Source: CAJPQU01 sp052170475 (GTDB lineage: Bacteria > Bacillota > Negativicutes > Selenomonadales > Selenomonadaceae). Taken from it: a stretch of 64,000 nt of DNA. The stretch's first letter is position 1. Each line of letters starts with the position of its first letter. Position numbers and translations under genes: made by a program. The stretch lies in NCBI GenBank assembly GCA_052170475.1, contig JBQNAL010000007.1:54673-118672 (forward strand). Reading direction: 5' to 3'. The notes below the pieces were generated by a model. The model ran no database searches. It saw nothing but the letters and a program-made list of their open reading frames with translations, and was not told the origin of the DNA. Below, piece by piece: positions 17,109-26,151 of the stretch.

Positions 17109-18110
17109 ATGAAAATTGTTTTGTTTGGCGCTGGGGAGAATGGGGCAAAAGCATTGTTGGACATTGGGGTGCAGAATATCTTTGGTGTGGTCGATAATCA
17201 TAAAACAGGGACGCTGTACGGCCGTCCCATTTACAAATTGGCCGACCTTGAAGTGGAGGATAAGGATGAAGTTCTTTTTCTTATCACGCCGCTTCTGTAT
17301 AAAAGAGAGATTGCGGATGAACTGGTTCAACATGGGTATCACAAATTCTTAGCGTATACGCCGGTTTATGGGACGTTGCTGCATGAGGCGCTGGAAGCGG
17401 AAGGGTGGAGCCGGTTATACAACGATTTTCTTTTGGATGATACGATACAGGCGGTTTTAGCCGACAAACTAAATTGTTGGACTCGGGAAATGATAAAAAT
17501 TACTGAATGCAAAAAGGTGGGATTCAGTCGGGTTTTGGAAATCGGCTGCGGCAGCGGGAAAAGCACGTTGGCTTTAGCCAGGCAAGGGCGTATATGCACC
17601 GCCATCGATTATTCCGAGGCCAGCATCAAATTGCTGAATCGCGCCAAAGAGAAGCTAAACGTCGAAGTCACGGCCAAAGTGGTTGACGCCCGGAATCCTT
17701 TGCCATTTGCAGACGGCGCCTTTGACTTTGCCTTTCAGGCGGGGCTGTTAGAGCATTTTGAGCGAGAGGAAAGAATCCGTTTGCTGAAGCTTTGGAAGCC
17801 GGTTTGCCATACGATGGTGTCGATGATCCCCAATGCCCATTCGGTTCCCTATCGTCTGGGGAAGGCGATGCAGGAGAAGTCAGGGGAGTGGCCTTACGGG
17901 AAAGAACTGCCGCAGCCCACGCTCATTGAAGAATTTATCGAGGCGGGCTATCATGAACTGCGGGAATACACCATCGGTGTGGAAGATGCATTGACCTTTT
18001 TGCCGGAGAACCATTATATGCGGGCAGCGTTTGAACGTTGGTATGCAGAGGGACATGATGAAGATAGTTTCGGGCAGGGTTATTTGCTGGTTACGATAGG
18101 GAAAGCTTGA
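17109..18110 (+). CDS. Methyltransferase with GAG-type Rossmann N-domain
   Basis: A 333-residue two-domain protein. The N-terminus (KIVLFGAGENGAKALLDIG, then VVDNHKTGTLYGRPIY) is a small nucleotide-binding module resembling the N-domain of PglD/NeuD sugar acetyltransferases. From about residue 130 a class I SAM methyltransferase follows with LEIGCGSG at about 143-150, AIDYSE and VDARNPLPFADGAFDF. AGGAGG sits eight bases before ATG 17109. It probably methylates a nucleotide-activated or lipid-linked sugar in the surface-glycan pathway; the acceptor is unknown. It follows the CDP-glycerol transferase-like gene by 50 bases, so co-transcription is likely. Confidence 0.82.
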   Translation: MKIVLFGAGENGAKALLDIGVQNIFGVVDNHKTGTLYGRPIYKLADLEVEDKDEVLFLITPLLYKREIADELVQHGYHKFLAYTPVYGTLLHEALEAEGWSRLYNDFLLDDTIQAVLADKLNCWTREMIKITECKKVGFSRVLEIGCGSGKSTLALARQGRICTAIDYSEASIKLLNRAKEKLNVEVTAKVVDARNPLPFADGAFDFAFQAGLLEHFEREERIRLLKLWKPVCHTMVSMIPNAHSVPYRLGKAMQEKSGEWPYGKELPQPTLIEEFIEAGYHELREYTIGVEDALTFLPENHYMRAAFERWYAEGHDEDSFGQGYLLVTIGKA

Positions 18111-18247
18111 GGCGGCTTCTGTCGGCAAGCTGCAATCGATCCTGTGGGCACGAGGCTTTGCCAGAAAGAAATGACAGCAAGTTTCCGATAGGTGGCACAT
18201 GGATTTTTTATTGCTATATGAGCCTATCTTAACCATGAGGAGATTGT

Positions 18248-20473
18248 ATGGAAGATATCAATCAAACGTTAAACGACATCATCATAAAATACGAGCTTGA
18301 CGAATATTATCCTAACTTTCAAAAGCGGCTCCAAGCGGAAAAAATTATGGGAGATTTTTTTCAGGGGAAAAAAGGCCGTATCGCTTTCATTGCTTCCTTC
18401 GCGAGCGATTTTTATCATATTCGTCATTTTGTGCGTGACGGTCTCCAAGGGGAATATTTTTTGTGCGAGCGAACGCATGAGTATACCAAAAGCTATGAGG
18501 AGGCGTTTGCTGTCCAAAAACTGGCCGACGTTGACTGGAGTCAATATGATGAAATCATGGTCGTTTCCCTCGAAGGATCCTCGTTTTTGAAACATTGGCT
18601 TCGGGCGCATGGGATTCGCTATACGTTCCTGTATGACTTGTTTGAGCGGAATGGGGTTGTGTTTGACAAAGAATGGGACTCCCTTTTGCCTGATCCCGCG
18701 ATGGAATGGTGGACGTATTATGACGGTGATCCGCCCAAGCAAAATTATATCATGATGGAACTTTCTGAGCAGCTTCGGGAGTATCAGACGGCGCAGGATG
18801 AGGCGGTTCGGCAGCTGCACCTTCATAAAACCTATTTCCTCGCCCTTTACGTCAAAGATTTTATTCTCGCTGCGCAATGTGCCGCTTGGCTGGGGGCAAG
18901 CTCTTCACGCCAAGCCGCTTCGTGGCGGGAGATAGAGGACTTGCTCACCGCGATTAAAAAAAGGCTGGCGGAGAGGGAAACAAAAGACGTTTTGGTTTTA
19001 TGGACCGATGCAATGCCTTACGAGGACATTTCATGGATACCATTTTTAGCAGAGAAGATGGGGGCAGGGATTTGCTTTGATCATATTTTTACGGTATGCC
19101 CCTATACAAACCCTACACTCAAGGCCATTTTATGCGGGAAAATGCCGGTCGATGAGAATACGTACGCCATTAAGGTGATAACGGAAGAGAATAGCCCTGT
19201 CTACCAGATTCTAAACCAGTATGGCTATACGCGCCGCATCATTGGGGATTGGCTGTCCATACGGCCGGAAGACAGCTCTTCCCTTTGCCATATCCCCTAT
19301 GAACCGGCGACGTTAGGGCTTTGGGATTTATGGCGCAATCTTTTGCTCAGCGAGAAACCGATCTTTTGCCTTGTCCATAATTTGGAGGAGACACATACGC
19401 CGCATCTTTCCCCGCTGATTTCGGACAGTGATATGGATCATGCCTATTCGCGTTTTGAGAAGTCGTGTGCGTGGCTGAGTGAGCAGTATGCGTATTATCT
19501 GCCGCCGCTGTCACAAAAGATGTTGAAATTCTATCTCACGGATCATGGGAAAAGCTTATACAAGAATCGCTTCCATACTTACTTGGTGGTAGAAGGGGAG
19601 GAAATTCAGCCGCGGCGTATTGACCGCTTGTGTTCTCTTGTGGATTTCCATCGGCTGCTTGGGCAGCTTTTGGAGAAAAATGAGGTAGACGAAGAGCGGC
19701 TTCAGCGTGATTATGTTGAGGTACAAGATTTAGATGTTTATAACGCTGGATATTCGGCGCGGCTGATTGCGGACAAGGGTGCGATTGACACTTATTTTTT
19801 TGGTTACCATGGAATCGTTACCGACGAGTATATGTATTTGCATTTTAACGATGGACGTGAGTGGTTCGTACGGCGCGGAACCTATGTCCCTGAGCCAAAT
19901 CTGTTTGGCAGCTATATCTGTGATGCGTCAAACATAGAGCCTTTTCGTCGGCTCGTGGAGGCAAAGGAAAAAAATGTGCCGTCGTTCAAAGAGAAGTTAA
20001 AATATTCTCGCTATGTGTATCAAGTTTTTACTCGGGCGAAAGCACGTAATCAGCGCAAGCAAGCGCTCTTAAATGATTGGCTGCGGCAATATCCTCCCGG
20101 TAGTGTTCTGATACGAACGGGCGGAGATTATGCACTGCGGGTTTATGGATTGCTGTCGCCGGAAGTTCGCAGCTGTATTGGCGGTTTTATTGACGTGAAT
20201 CTCAACTGTTCGGGGGCGGAGTTAGGGCTTCCTGTATACGCCGCTTTGGCAGATGTCCCGGCGTCCACGCAGGCGGTTCTCCTGGCCGGGCGGAGGACAC
20301 TGATGGGACGTTTGCGGGAAGAAGCGGCTGCATGGAAAGGACAGTTTGCGATTCTTGATCCCTATCATTTTTTGGCAGAACACGGGATTATCTGCCGACA
20401 TGGGGTCGGCGATTTTGAACCGGCGGAAGAGGATTACGACGTGGGATTCCCTTTCGATGAAGTTGTATATTGA
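18248..20473 (+). CDS. Alkaline-phosphatase-superfamily transferase-like protein
   Basis: A 741-residue protein whose middle section has the sulfatase/phosphotransferase fold. A metal-ligand Asp lies in VLWTDAMPYE (about D254), a likely Thr nucleophile in YTNPTLKAILCGKMP (T287 or T290), then LVHNLEETHTPH and the DH pair in LTDHGK (D432, H433). The Thr nucleophile suggests a phospho-group transferase or hydrolase rather than a sulfatase. The N-terminal 240 residues contain a Rossmann-like sensor region (RIAFIASFASDFYHI, YDEIMVVSLEG). The C-terminus (about 615-720) has another nucleotide-binding-like module (GSVLIRTGGDYALRVYG). No membrane segment, unlike EptA or LtaS. It may transfer or remove phospho or phosphono groups on the glycan precursor; the substrate is not known. 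Confidence 0.7.
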   Translation: MEDINQTLNDIIIKYELDEYYPNFQKRLQAEKIMGDFFQGKKGRIAFIASFASDFYHIRHFVRDGLQGEYFLCERTHEYTKSYEEAFAVQKLADVDWSQYDEIMVVSLEGSSFLKHWLRAHGIRYTFLYDLFERNGVVFDKEWDSLLPDPAMEWWTYYDGDPPKQNYIMMELSEQLREYQTAQDEAVRQLHLHKTYFLALYVKDFILAAQCAAWLGASSSRQAASWREIEDLLTAIKKRLAERETKDVLVLWTDAMPYEDISWIPFLAEKMGAGICFDHIFTVCPYTNPTLKAILCGKMPVDENTYAIKVITEENSPVYQILNQYGYTRRIIGDWLSIRPEDSSSLCHIPYEPATLGLWDLWRNLLLSEKPIFCLVHNLEETHTPHLSPLISDSDMDHAYSRFEKSCAWLSEQYAYYLPPLSQKMLKFYLTDHGKSLYKNRFHTYLVVEGEEIQPRRIDRLCSLVDFHRLLGQLLEKNEVDEERLQRDYVEVQDLDVYNAGYSARLIADKGAIDTYFFGYHGIVTDEYMYLHFNDGREWFVRRGTYVPEPNLFGSYICDASNIEPFRRLVEAKEKNVPSFKEKLKYSRYVYQVFTRAKARNQRKQALLNDWLRQYPPGSVLIRTGGDYALRVYGLLSPEVRSCIGGFIDVNLNCSGAELGLPVYAALADVPASTQAVLLAGRRTLMGRLREEAAAWKGQFAILDPYHFLAEHGIICRHGVGDFEPAEEDYDVGFPFDEVVY

Positions 20474-20522
20474 GTGCCGTGCTGGATGCGGCACAGGGAA
20501 GGGCGCACGATGGAGGATGGGG

Positions 20523-21086
20523 ATGAATCAGGTGACGGCGGGAACAGTTTATTGGATTACCGGCCTTTCGGGGGCAGGGAAGACGACCATAGGGACGCTC
20601 CTCTACCATATCATGCGGGAGAAGAAGCCGAATGTATTTCGCCTCGACGGCGATATTGCCCGGTGGGCGTATAATGATGTGACGGATTTCAGCATCGAGG
20701 CTCGTCGGGATTGTGCCTTTCGCCATGCGCGGGTTTCCAAGATGATCGCTGATCAGGGCATCGATGTGATCTGCTGCACCGTCAGCCTCTTTCATGACGT
20801 GCAGGCTTGGAACCGGGCGAATTTTGCCCGGTATGTGGAGATATTTCTTGATGTCCCCATGGACATTTTGGAACGGCGCAATCAAAAGGGGATGTACGCG
20901 AAGGCGAAGGCAGGGCAGATGAAGGACGTCATGGGGGTGGATCAGAAGATGGAGCTGCCCCTTCGCCCCGATGTGCATTTCGTCAACGACGGGCGTTTAT
21001 CGCCGGAGGAGGCGGTGCGGCAGCTCTATCAGGAAATCCTTCTGGTCGAAGGGAAGCGCAGTCAGCCGATGGAGGTGGAAAAATGA
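20523..21086 (+). CDS. CysC-like (adenylylsulfate kinase family) kinase
   Basis: A 187-residue P-loop kinase. GLSGAGKTT (14-22) is the Walker A motif, FRLDGD follows, and the CysC-family NQKGMYAKAKAGQMKDVMGV stretch lies at about 121-140. Classical CysC makes PAPS from APS, but no sulfate adenylyltransferase or sulfotransferase is nearby. In Campylobacter, a CysC homologue phosphorylates a CDP-linked phosphoramidate. Given the PEP mutase-cytidylyltransferase gene next door, I infer a CDP-phosphonate or similar nucleotide is the substrate. GGAGG (20512-20516) selects ATG 20523; the frame is open upstream through the previous gene. The stop overlaps the next start (ATGA). Confidence 0.8.
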   Translation: MNQVTAGTVYWITGLSGAGKTTIGTLLYHIMREKKPNVFRLDGDIARWAYNDVTDFSIEARRDCAFRHARVSKMIADQGIDVICCTVSLFHDVQAWNRANFARYVEIFLDVPMDILERRNQKGMYAKAKAGQMKDVMGVDQKMELPLRPDVHFVNDGRLSPEEAVRQLYQEILLVEGKRSQPMEVEK

Positions 21087-22393
21087 ACGAAGAAAAGAAA
21101 CCCCTCGTCTATACCTGTTTTTGCACGGACAACATCCATGAGGGACACCTCAATATTTTGCGGGAGGCGCGAAAATTGGGGGAAGTGGTCTTAGGCGTCC
21201 TCTGCGACGAAGAAATGGTGCGCTACAACCGCTTTCCCATCAAGACGACGGCGGAGCGGGTGGCCATGGTGGAAGATTTGCCGGGGATAAAAAAGGTCAT
21301 CGTGCAGGACAACCTCCTGTACGATAAGGTCATTCGTGAACTTCACCCGGACATTGTGGTGCACGGCGATAATTGGAAGACTGGCCCTATATCGGTGATC
21401 CGGCAGAATCTTGTCAACCTTTTGGCGGCGTACGGGGGAAAGTTAGTGGAAATTCCCTATACGGTGAACCCGGCAGTGCAGAAGATCGACCGGCAGATGA
21501 AGGAGAAAATGGCGATGCCAGAGCTTCGTCGGGCGCGTCTTCGGCGGCTTTTGAAGCTTGTCCCCATCGTCAAGACCATCGAGGTGCACAGCGGCCTCAC
21601 GGGGCTTATCGCGGAAAAGACCATCGTGGCCACCGACGGCGCCATCGACCAATTTGACGCCATGTGGATCAGCTCCCTTTGCGACAGCACGGACAAGGGT
21701 AAGCCGGACATCGAATTGGTGGACATGACCAGCCGGTTTCACACGATCAACGACGTGATGGAGGTCACCACGAAGCCGATTATTTTCGACGGGGACACCG
21801 GCGGCATGATCGAACATTTTGTCTATACCGTGCGCTCCTTGGAGCGTATGGGGGTCTCGGCCATCATCATCGAGGATAAGACGGGGCTGAAGCAAAACTC
21901 CCTTTTCGGTACAGAAGTGGAGCAGACGCAGGACACCATCGCGCATTTTTCCGAAAAGATCGCTGCCGGGAAAAGTGTGCAGCTTTCTGACGATTTCATG
22001 ATCATTGCCCGCATCGAGAGCTTGATTTTAGGCAAGGGACAGGCGGATGCCTTGGCGCGGGCGGAGGCCTATGCAGCGGCGGGGGCAGATGGGATCATGA
22101 TCCACAGCCGGGAGAAGGATCCCAAGGAGATTTTAGACTTCTGCGACGCATTTCGCGCGAAGAATCAGAAGATCCCCCTCGTCGTCGTCCCCACGTCCTT
22201 CAACACCGTCACTGAAGAGGAACTGGCAGCGCACGGGGTGAACGTCGTCATTTACGCCAATCAGCTCATGAGGGCTGCATTCCCGGCCATGGAGAGCGTC
22301 GCCAAGCGTATTTTGCAGCACCATCGGGCGAAGGAAGTGGACGATCAGTTGCTCTCCATCAAGGAGATTATCACCCTCATCGACAAGATATGA
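21083..22393 (+). CDS. Cytidylyltransferase-PEP mutase fusion
   Basis: A 436-residue bifunctional protein. Residues 1-135 form a TagD/GCT-type nucleotidyltransferase with HEGH at 19-22. Residues about 160-436 are PEP mutase, which isomerises PEP to phosphonopyruvate and so commits carbon to C-P bond synthesis. The diagnostic EDKTGLKQNS (264-273) fits EDKX5NS, and IFDGDTGG carries metal-binding acids. Related lyases lack this signature. The fused domain presumably activates the phosphonate or its derivative with CTP. The ATGA overlap with the kinase gene upstream and tight spacing to the radical SAM and Ppd genes mark an operon. The block is more GC-rich than its flanks. Confidence 0.93.
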   Translation: MNEEKKPLVYTCFCTDNIHEGHLNILREARKLGEVVLGVLCDEEMVRYNRFPIKTTAERVAMVEDLPGIKKVIVQDNLLYDKVIRELHPDIVVHGDNWKTGPISVIRQNLVNLLAAYGGKLVEIPYTVNPAVQKIDRQMKEKMAMPELRRARLRRLLKLVPIVKTIEVHSGLTGLIAEKTIVATDGAIDQFDAMWISSLCDSTDKGKPDIELVDMTSRFHTINDVMEVTTKPIIFDGDTGGMIEHFVYTVRSLERMGVSAIIIEDKTGLKQNSLFGTEVEQTQDTIAHFSEKIAAGKSVQLSDDFMIIARIESLILGKGQADALARAEAYAAAGADGIMIHSREKDPKEILDFCDAFRAKNQKIPLVVVPTSFNTVTEEELAAHGVNVVIYANQLMRAAFPAMESVAKRILQHHRAKEVDDQLLSIKEIITLIDKI

Positions 22394-22413
22394 GAAACAC
22401 GGAGGCGCGCAAT

Positions 22414-23889
22414 ATGGCGATGGATAAGGAGAAGATGGGCAAAGAGGTGGATTTGGCGGAGCGCGTTCGCCTCAAGAAAGCGGATCGCGACAATCTCTAT
22501 TCCTTGGAGCCGCCCTTTCCCAAGACGAATTTTTTGATGGAGTTGTCCAACGTCTGCAATCATGCCTGTATTTTCTGTACCCACCAGAAAATGCAGCGCA
22601 AGGTTGGCCGCATGAATCAGGCGCTGGGCTTTGACATTCTGCGGCAGGCCTACGAATTAGGCACGCGGGAAGTGGGCTTTTACGCCACGGGGGAGCCGTT
22701 CCTCATCCCGGAACTTCCCGCCTACATTAAAAAAGCAAAGGAGCTTGGCTATACCTACGTCTATCTCACTTCCAACGGCGCCATGGCGACGCCGGAACGC
22801 ATCCGCGCCGTCATCGACGCGGGGCTGGACAGCATCAAGTTTTCCATCAACGCGCCCCAGCGCAAGCTCTACAAGTTCATCCACGGACAGGACGATTTCG
22901 ATAAAGTTATGGAACATCTTCGCTATTTGAACGACTATCGGAAAACCTCGGGGCGCTCTTATAAGATTTATGTCACGGGGATTTTGACTCGGTTCACAGA
23001 GCATTTGCAGGACAAATACCATGAACTTTTTGCCGACTTGGCGGATCAGGTGGTCTTTAAGTATGTGTACAATCAAGGGGGCTACATGCCGGAGATCGAC
23101 ACGCTGCTCCGCTGTGACTCTGACCACGAAGAGCGGCGGCGCTGCAATCTCCCCTTTGACGCCATCTCTGTCACGCAAGAGGGTTACCTCTCCATTGAAA
23201 ACGCCGATTATGAGAACATGCTCATCGTGGCCGACCTGAACAAGGTATCGCTTAAAGACGGCTGGTACGGGGAGACGATGAAGGAAATGCGCCGCCGCTT
23301 CTTAGAGGATGATTTAGGCGGCACCCTCTGCGACGGCTGCGTTCATCATGAATGTCGTCCGGCGCGCCCCATCACGCCGGAATATTCTTCCGTTAAAGGG
23401 GAGTACGTTTTCACCGACGTTTTGGTGCGCGGCCGTATCGAAAATTCCGATCTCACGGTGTATGTGCCGATGGCGGCGGACATCGTGCATCCCGGCCACG
23501 TCAATATCTTGAAAATGGCGGCTCGCTATGGCAAGGTCATCGTAGGGCTATTTACCGACGAAGCCATCGCGTCCTATAAGCGCGTTCCCTACATGCCTTA
23601 CGCAGAGCGAAAGGCCGTAGTGGAAAACATGAAGGGGGTGGCGGAGGTGATCCCGCAGGAAACGCGGGATTATGAGGAGAACCTGCGGCGGCTCCAGCCG
23701 GATTTCATGGTGCATGGGACGGATTGGCGGGAAGGGCCACTGGCGGACGTCAGAGCCAAGGCCATCGCCATCATGGCGGAGTGGGGCGGGCAAGTGATCG
23801 AGCCGGCCTACACGGCGGGGGTTTCGTCCACCCTCATTCAGAAAAAAATCGTCGAGCGCGCTAAGCAAGAAGGAGCGGGAGGACAATGA
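22414..23889 (+). CDS. Radical SAM-nucleotidyltransferase fusion
   Basis: A 491-residue fusion. Residues about 25-320 are a radical SAM domain with the [4Fe-4S] motif CNHACIFC (Cys 48, 52, 55), YATGEPF and YLTSNGA. A Cys cluster (CDGCVHHEC, about 304-312) recalls SPASM/twitch auxiliary iron-sulfur domains. Residues about 345-491 form a second nucleotidyltransferase domain with HPGH (359-362) and HGTDWREG. I prefer ATG 22414 because GGAGG stands eight bases upstream; an ATG at 22390 overlaps the PEP mutase stop but has no suitable site. Placed between PEP mutase and Ppd, it probably modifies and CDP-activates a phosphonate or its alcohol. The exact reaction cannot be told. Confidence 0.85.
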   Translation: MAMDKEKMGKEVDLAERVRLKKADRDNLYSLEPPFPKTNFLMELSNVCNHACIFCTHQKMQRKVGRMNQALGFDILRQAYELGTREVGFYATGEPFLIPELPAYIKKAKELGYTYVYLTSNGAMATPERIRAVIDAGLDSIKFSINAPQRKLYKFIHGQDDFDKVMEHLRYLNDYRKTSGRSYKIYVTGILTRFTEHLQDKYHELFADLADQVVFKYVYNQGGYMPEIDTLLRCDSDHEERRRCNLPFDAISVTQEGYLSIENADYENMLIVADLNKVSLKDGWYGETMKEMRRRFLEDDLGGTLCDGCVHHECRPARPITPEYSSVKGEYVFTDVLVRGRIENSDLTVYVPMAADIVHPGHVNILKMAARYGKVIVGLFTDEAIASYKRVPYMPYAERKAVVENMKGVAEVIPQETRDYEENLRRLQPDFMVHGTDWREGPLADVRAKAIAIMAEWGGQVIEPAYTAGVSSTLIQKKIVERAKQEGAGGQ

Positions 23890-25010
23890 AGGTACAGGAG
23901 TTTGTGGGGCTTCTGGGCGCGGAATTTTATACGGGGGTGCCAGACTCCCTCTTAAAGCCTTTGGGCGACTACCTGATGGATACCTACGGCACCGATCCGC
24001 ATCACCACGTCATCGCCGTGAACGAAGGCAACGCGGCGGCGTTAGCGGCGGGTTACCATCTGGCCACGGGGCGGTATCCTGTGGTTTACATGCAAAACAG
24101 CGGCGAAGGAAATGCCCTCAATCCCGCCGTTTCCCTGCTTCATAAAAAGGTCTACGCCATTCCTGAGATCTTTGTCATCGGCTGGCGGGGAGAGCCGGGG
24201 AAGAAGGACGAACCGCAGCACGTCTTTCAGGGGGAGATCACCACGCGCCTCTTAGAGGTCGTGGATATTCCCTTTTTTGTGGTGGGGGAAGATACGTCCG
24301 CCGAGACTATGCAGGAGGCAATGGCTACGTTCCGCCCCCTCTTGGCGGCGGGGCGGGACGTGGCCTTCGTCGTGCGGCAAGGGGCTTTGACGTACGAGAA
24401 AAAAAGAGCCTATCAAAATCCGTACCCCTTGACGCGGGAAGAGATATTACAGGCGATCCTTACCGTTTCCGGCGACGCCCCCATCGTTTCCACGACCGGC
24501 AAGGCCAGCCGCGAACTCTTTGAACTGCGGGAAAACATGGGGATGGGACACGAACGGGATTTTCTGACGGTGGGCTCCATGGGACACAGCTCTTCCATTG
24601 CTCTCTCTATCTCCATAGCAAAGCCAAAGCAGACGGTATGGGCGGTGGATGGCGACGGCGCCGCGCTCATGCACTTAGGCGCGATGGCGGTCATCGGTCA
24701 GGCGAAGCCGCAAAATTTCATCCACGTTGTGGTGAACAACGAAGCCCACGAGAGCGTGGGGGGGCTGCCAACCGGGGGAACGCATGCCGACTTGATGGCC
24801 ATCGCCCGCGCCTGTGGCTATGACCAAGCGGCGTGCGTGACAGAGCGAGAATCGCTCAAAAAAACGCTCTCGACCTACGCGGCGGGCAGTGGGCTGCGCT
24901 TTTTGGAAGTCAAATGCGCCATCGGGGCGCGGTCTGATTTAGGGCGGCCGACCACCACGCCCCGAGAGAATAAAGCCGCCTTCATGGCGTATTTGGCGGA
25001 AAAAGAATAA
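23886..25010 (+). CDS. Phosphonopyruvate decarboxylase
   Basis: A 374-residue thiamine-diphosphate enzyme that decarboxylates phosphonopyruvate to phosphonoacetaldehyde and so pulls the PEP mutase equilibrium forward. The N-terminal Pyr domain has FYTGVPDSLL and the NEGNAAA segment with the catalytic Glu. The C-terminal PP domain has the ThDP motif from GDGAALMHLG (256) to VVNNEAHES (NN at 284-285). The length fits phosphonopyruvate rather than pyruvate decarboxylases. It overlaps the previous stop (ATGA) and has GGGAGGAC upstream. The N-terminal YTGVPDS and internal GLPTGG match Ppd as remembered; sulfopyruvate decarboxylase is the main alternative and is unlikely beside PEP mutase. Confidence 0.93.
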   Translation: MKVQEFVGLLGAEFYTGVPDSLLKPLGDYLMDTYGTDPHHHVIAVNEGNAAALAAGYHLATGRYPVVYMQNSGEGNALNPAVSLLHKKVYAIPEIFVIGWRGEPGKKDEPQHVFQGEITTRLLEVVDIPFFVVGEDTSAETMQEAMATFRPLLAAGRDVAFVVRQGALTYEKKRAYQNPYPLTREEILQAILTVSGDAPIVSTTGKASRELFELRENMGMGHERDFLTVGSMGHSSSIALSISIAKPKQTVWAVDGDGAALMHLGAMAVIGQAKPQNFIHVVVNNEAHESVGGLPTGGTHADLMAIARACGYDQAACVTERESLKKTLSTYAAGSGLRFLEVKCAIGARSDLGRPTTTPRENKAAFMAYLAEKE

Positions 25011-25071
25011 AATATAGGGGCATGGTTTTGCGATTGCGAAAAGATGGAAAATTTTGGGGAGGTGAGACTAT

Positions 25072-26139
25072 TTGGAATGTGTAGGAATCTATGGCGCAGG
25101 CAGCAATGGCGTCGCCCTGCTGAAAGAAATTGGAGCAGCACGGGTCAGTTTTTTCATTGATAGAGATGAGCATAAGAGCGGGACGACGATGTATGGGAAG
25201 CGTATTCTTGGTCTACCAGAAGGTATAGCGCGGGCGCAAGCGGAAAAAATCCGGTTGATCGTTTCGGTGGAAAATATGAACATCTGCGAAGCTTTACAAC
25301 AGGAATTTCCCGCAGTGACTTTTATCCATTTGTCCCGGTATCTGACGGAAGCGCCGGTGGCTCAATCTCGTATCGAGAGAGTGCGTGAGGATTATTTACA
25401 CGATTTTTCTTTACGTGACGGTGTGTTTTTGAGAAAAGCAATAGATTCTTTTCGGCAGGAATATTATAATGAATTTAATTGTGCGTTGTGTGAGGCGATG
25501 GAGCGACACCCGGAGCGGCTCGCCGACCTTTTCGCGCAGAACGAGCGTGAGGTGGAGAAAGAGATGCAGGTCTCGCCCATGTTCGCCCGCGATGCGGATG
25601 GAATGTATCCCGATGAACATTATGAGAATCGGTTTAGCATGCAGCTCATTCATAGCCTCTTGCGTGGGTTTACCGGGAAGGTTTTGGAAATCGGCTGTGG
25701 GCACGGCGCGCTCCTACAACATTTGAAACAGGATGGGATGGATGTATACGGCACCGATTTAGATAGGGAGCGGATACGATTCCTAAAGGAGAAAGGCATA
25801 CCATGCTATCTATGCGACGCCGCAGAGACACCCTTCCCCGATCACTCCATGGAGGTTGTCATTTGCTCCGAACTTTTGGAACATGTGTCGGATCCGCAGC
25901 GGGTCGTACAGGAGATTCGCCGGGTTCTAAAAGAAGACGGGCGCGTCTATTGCAGTGTTCCTTACATGCGCCATTGCGACTGCCATGAGCATGTTCGATT
26001 CTTTTCTGAGAGTGATCTGTGGACACTCTTCGCACGGGAGGGCTTCGTGGGGGAGAATATCATTCGTATTCCGTATATCCATACCGCGTTCACGATGAGT
26101 ATCTTTCTGGGGGCAAGGCTGCCCGTGATCAATCGATGA
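25072..26139 (+). CDS. Methyltransferase with GAG-type Rossmann N-domain
   Basis: A 355-residue protein predicted to start at TTG, with GGGGAGGTGA six bases upstream. Residues 1-95 are a small nucleotide-binding module (VGIYGAGSNGVALLKEIG, then FFIDRDEHKSGTTMYGKRI). From about 200, a class I methyltransferase follows with LEIGCGHG (205-212), GTDLDRER, EVVICSELLEHV and HVRFFSE. It shares domain order with the 17109 protein. A sugar or glycan O- or N-methylation role is likely but the target is unknown. Composition becomes AT-richer again here than in the phosphonate genes just upstream. Confidence 0.82.
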   Translation: MECVGIYGAGSNGVALLKEIGAARVSFFIDRDEHKSGTTMYGKRILGLPEGIARAQAEKIRLIVSVENMNICEALQQEFPAVTFIHLSRYLTEAPVAQSRIERVREDYLHDFSLRDGVFLRKAIDSFRQEYYNEFNCALCEAMERHPERLADLFAQNEREVEKEMQVSPMFARDADGMYPDEHYENRFSMQLIHSLLRGFTGKVLEIGCGHGALLQHLKQDGMDVYGTDLDRERIRFLKEKGIPCYLCDAAETPFPDHSMEVVICSELLEHVSDPQRVVQEIRRVLKEDGRVYCSVPYMRHCDCHEHVRFFSESDLWTLFAREGFVGENIIRIPYIHTAFTMSIFLGARLPVINR

Positions 26140-26151
26140 GGATGGTGTTCC

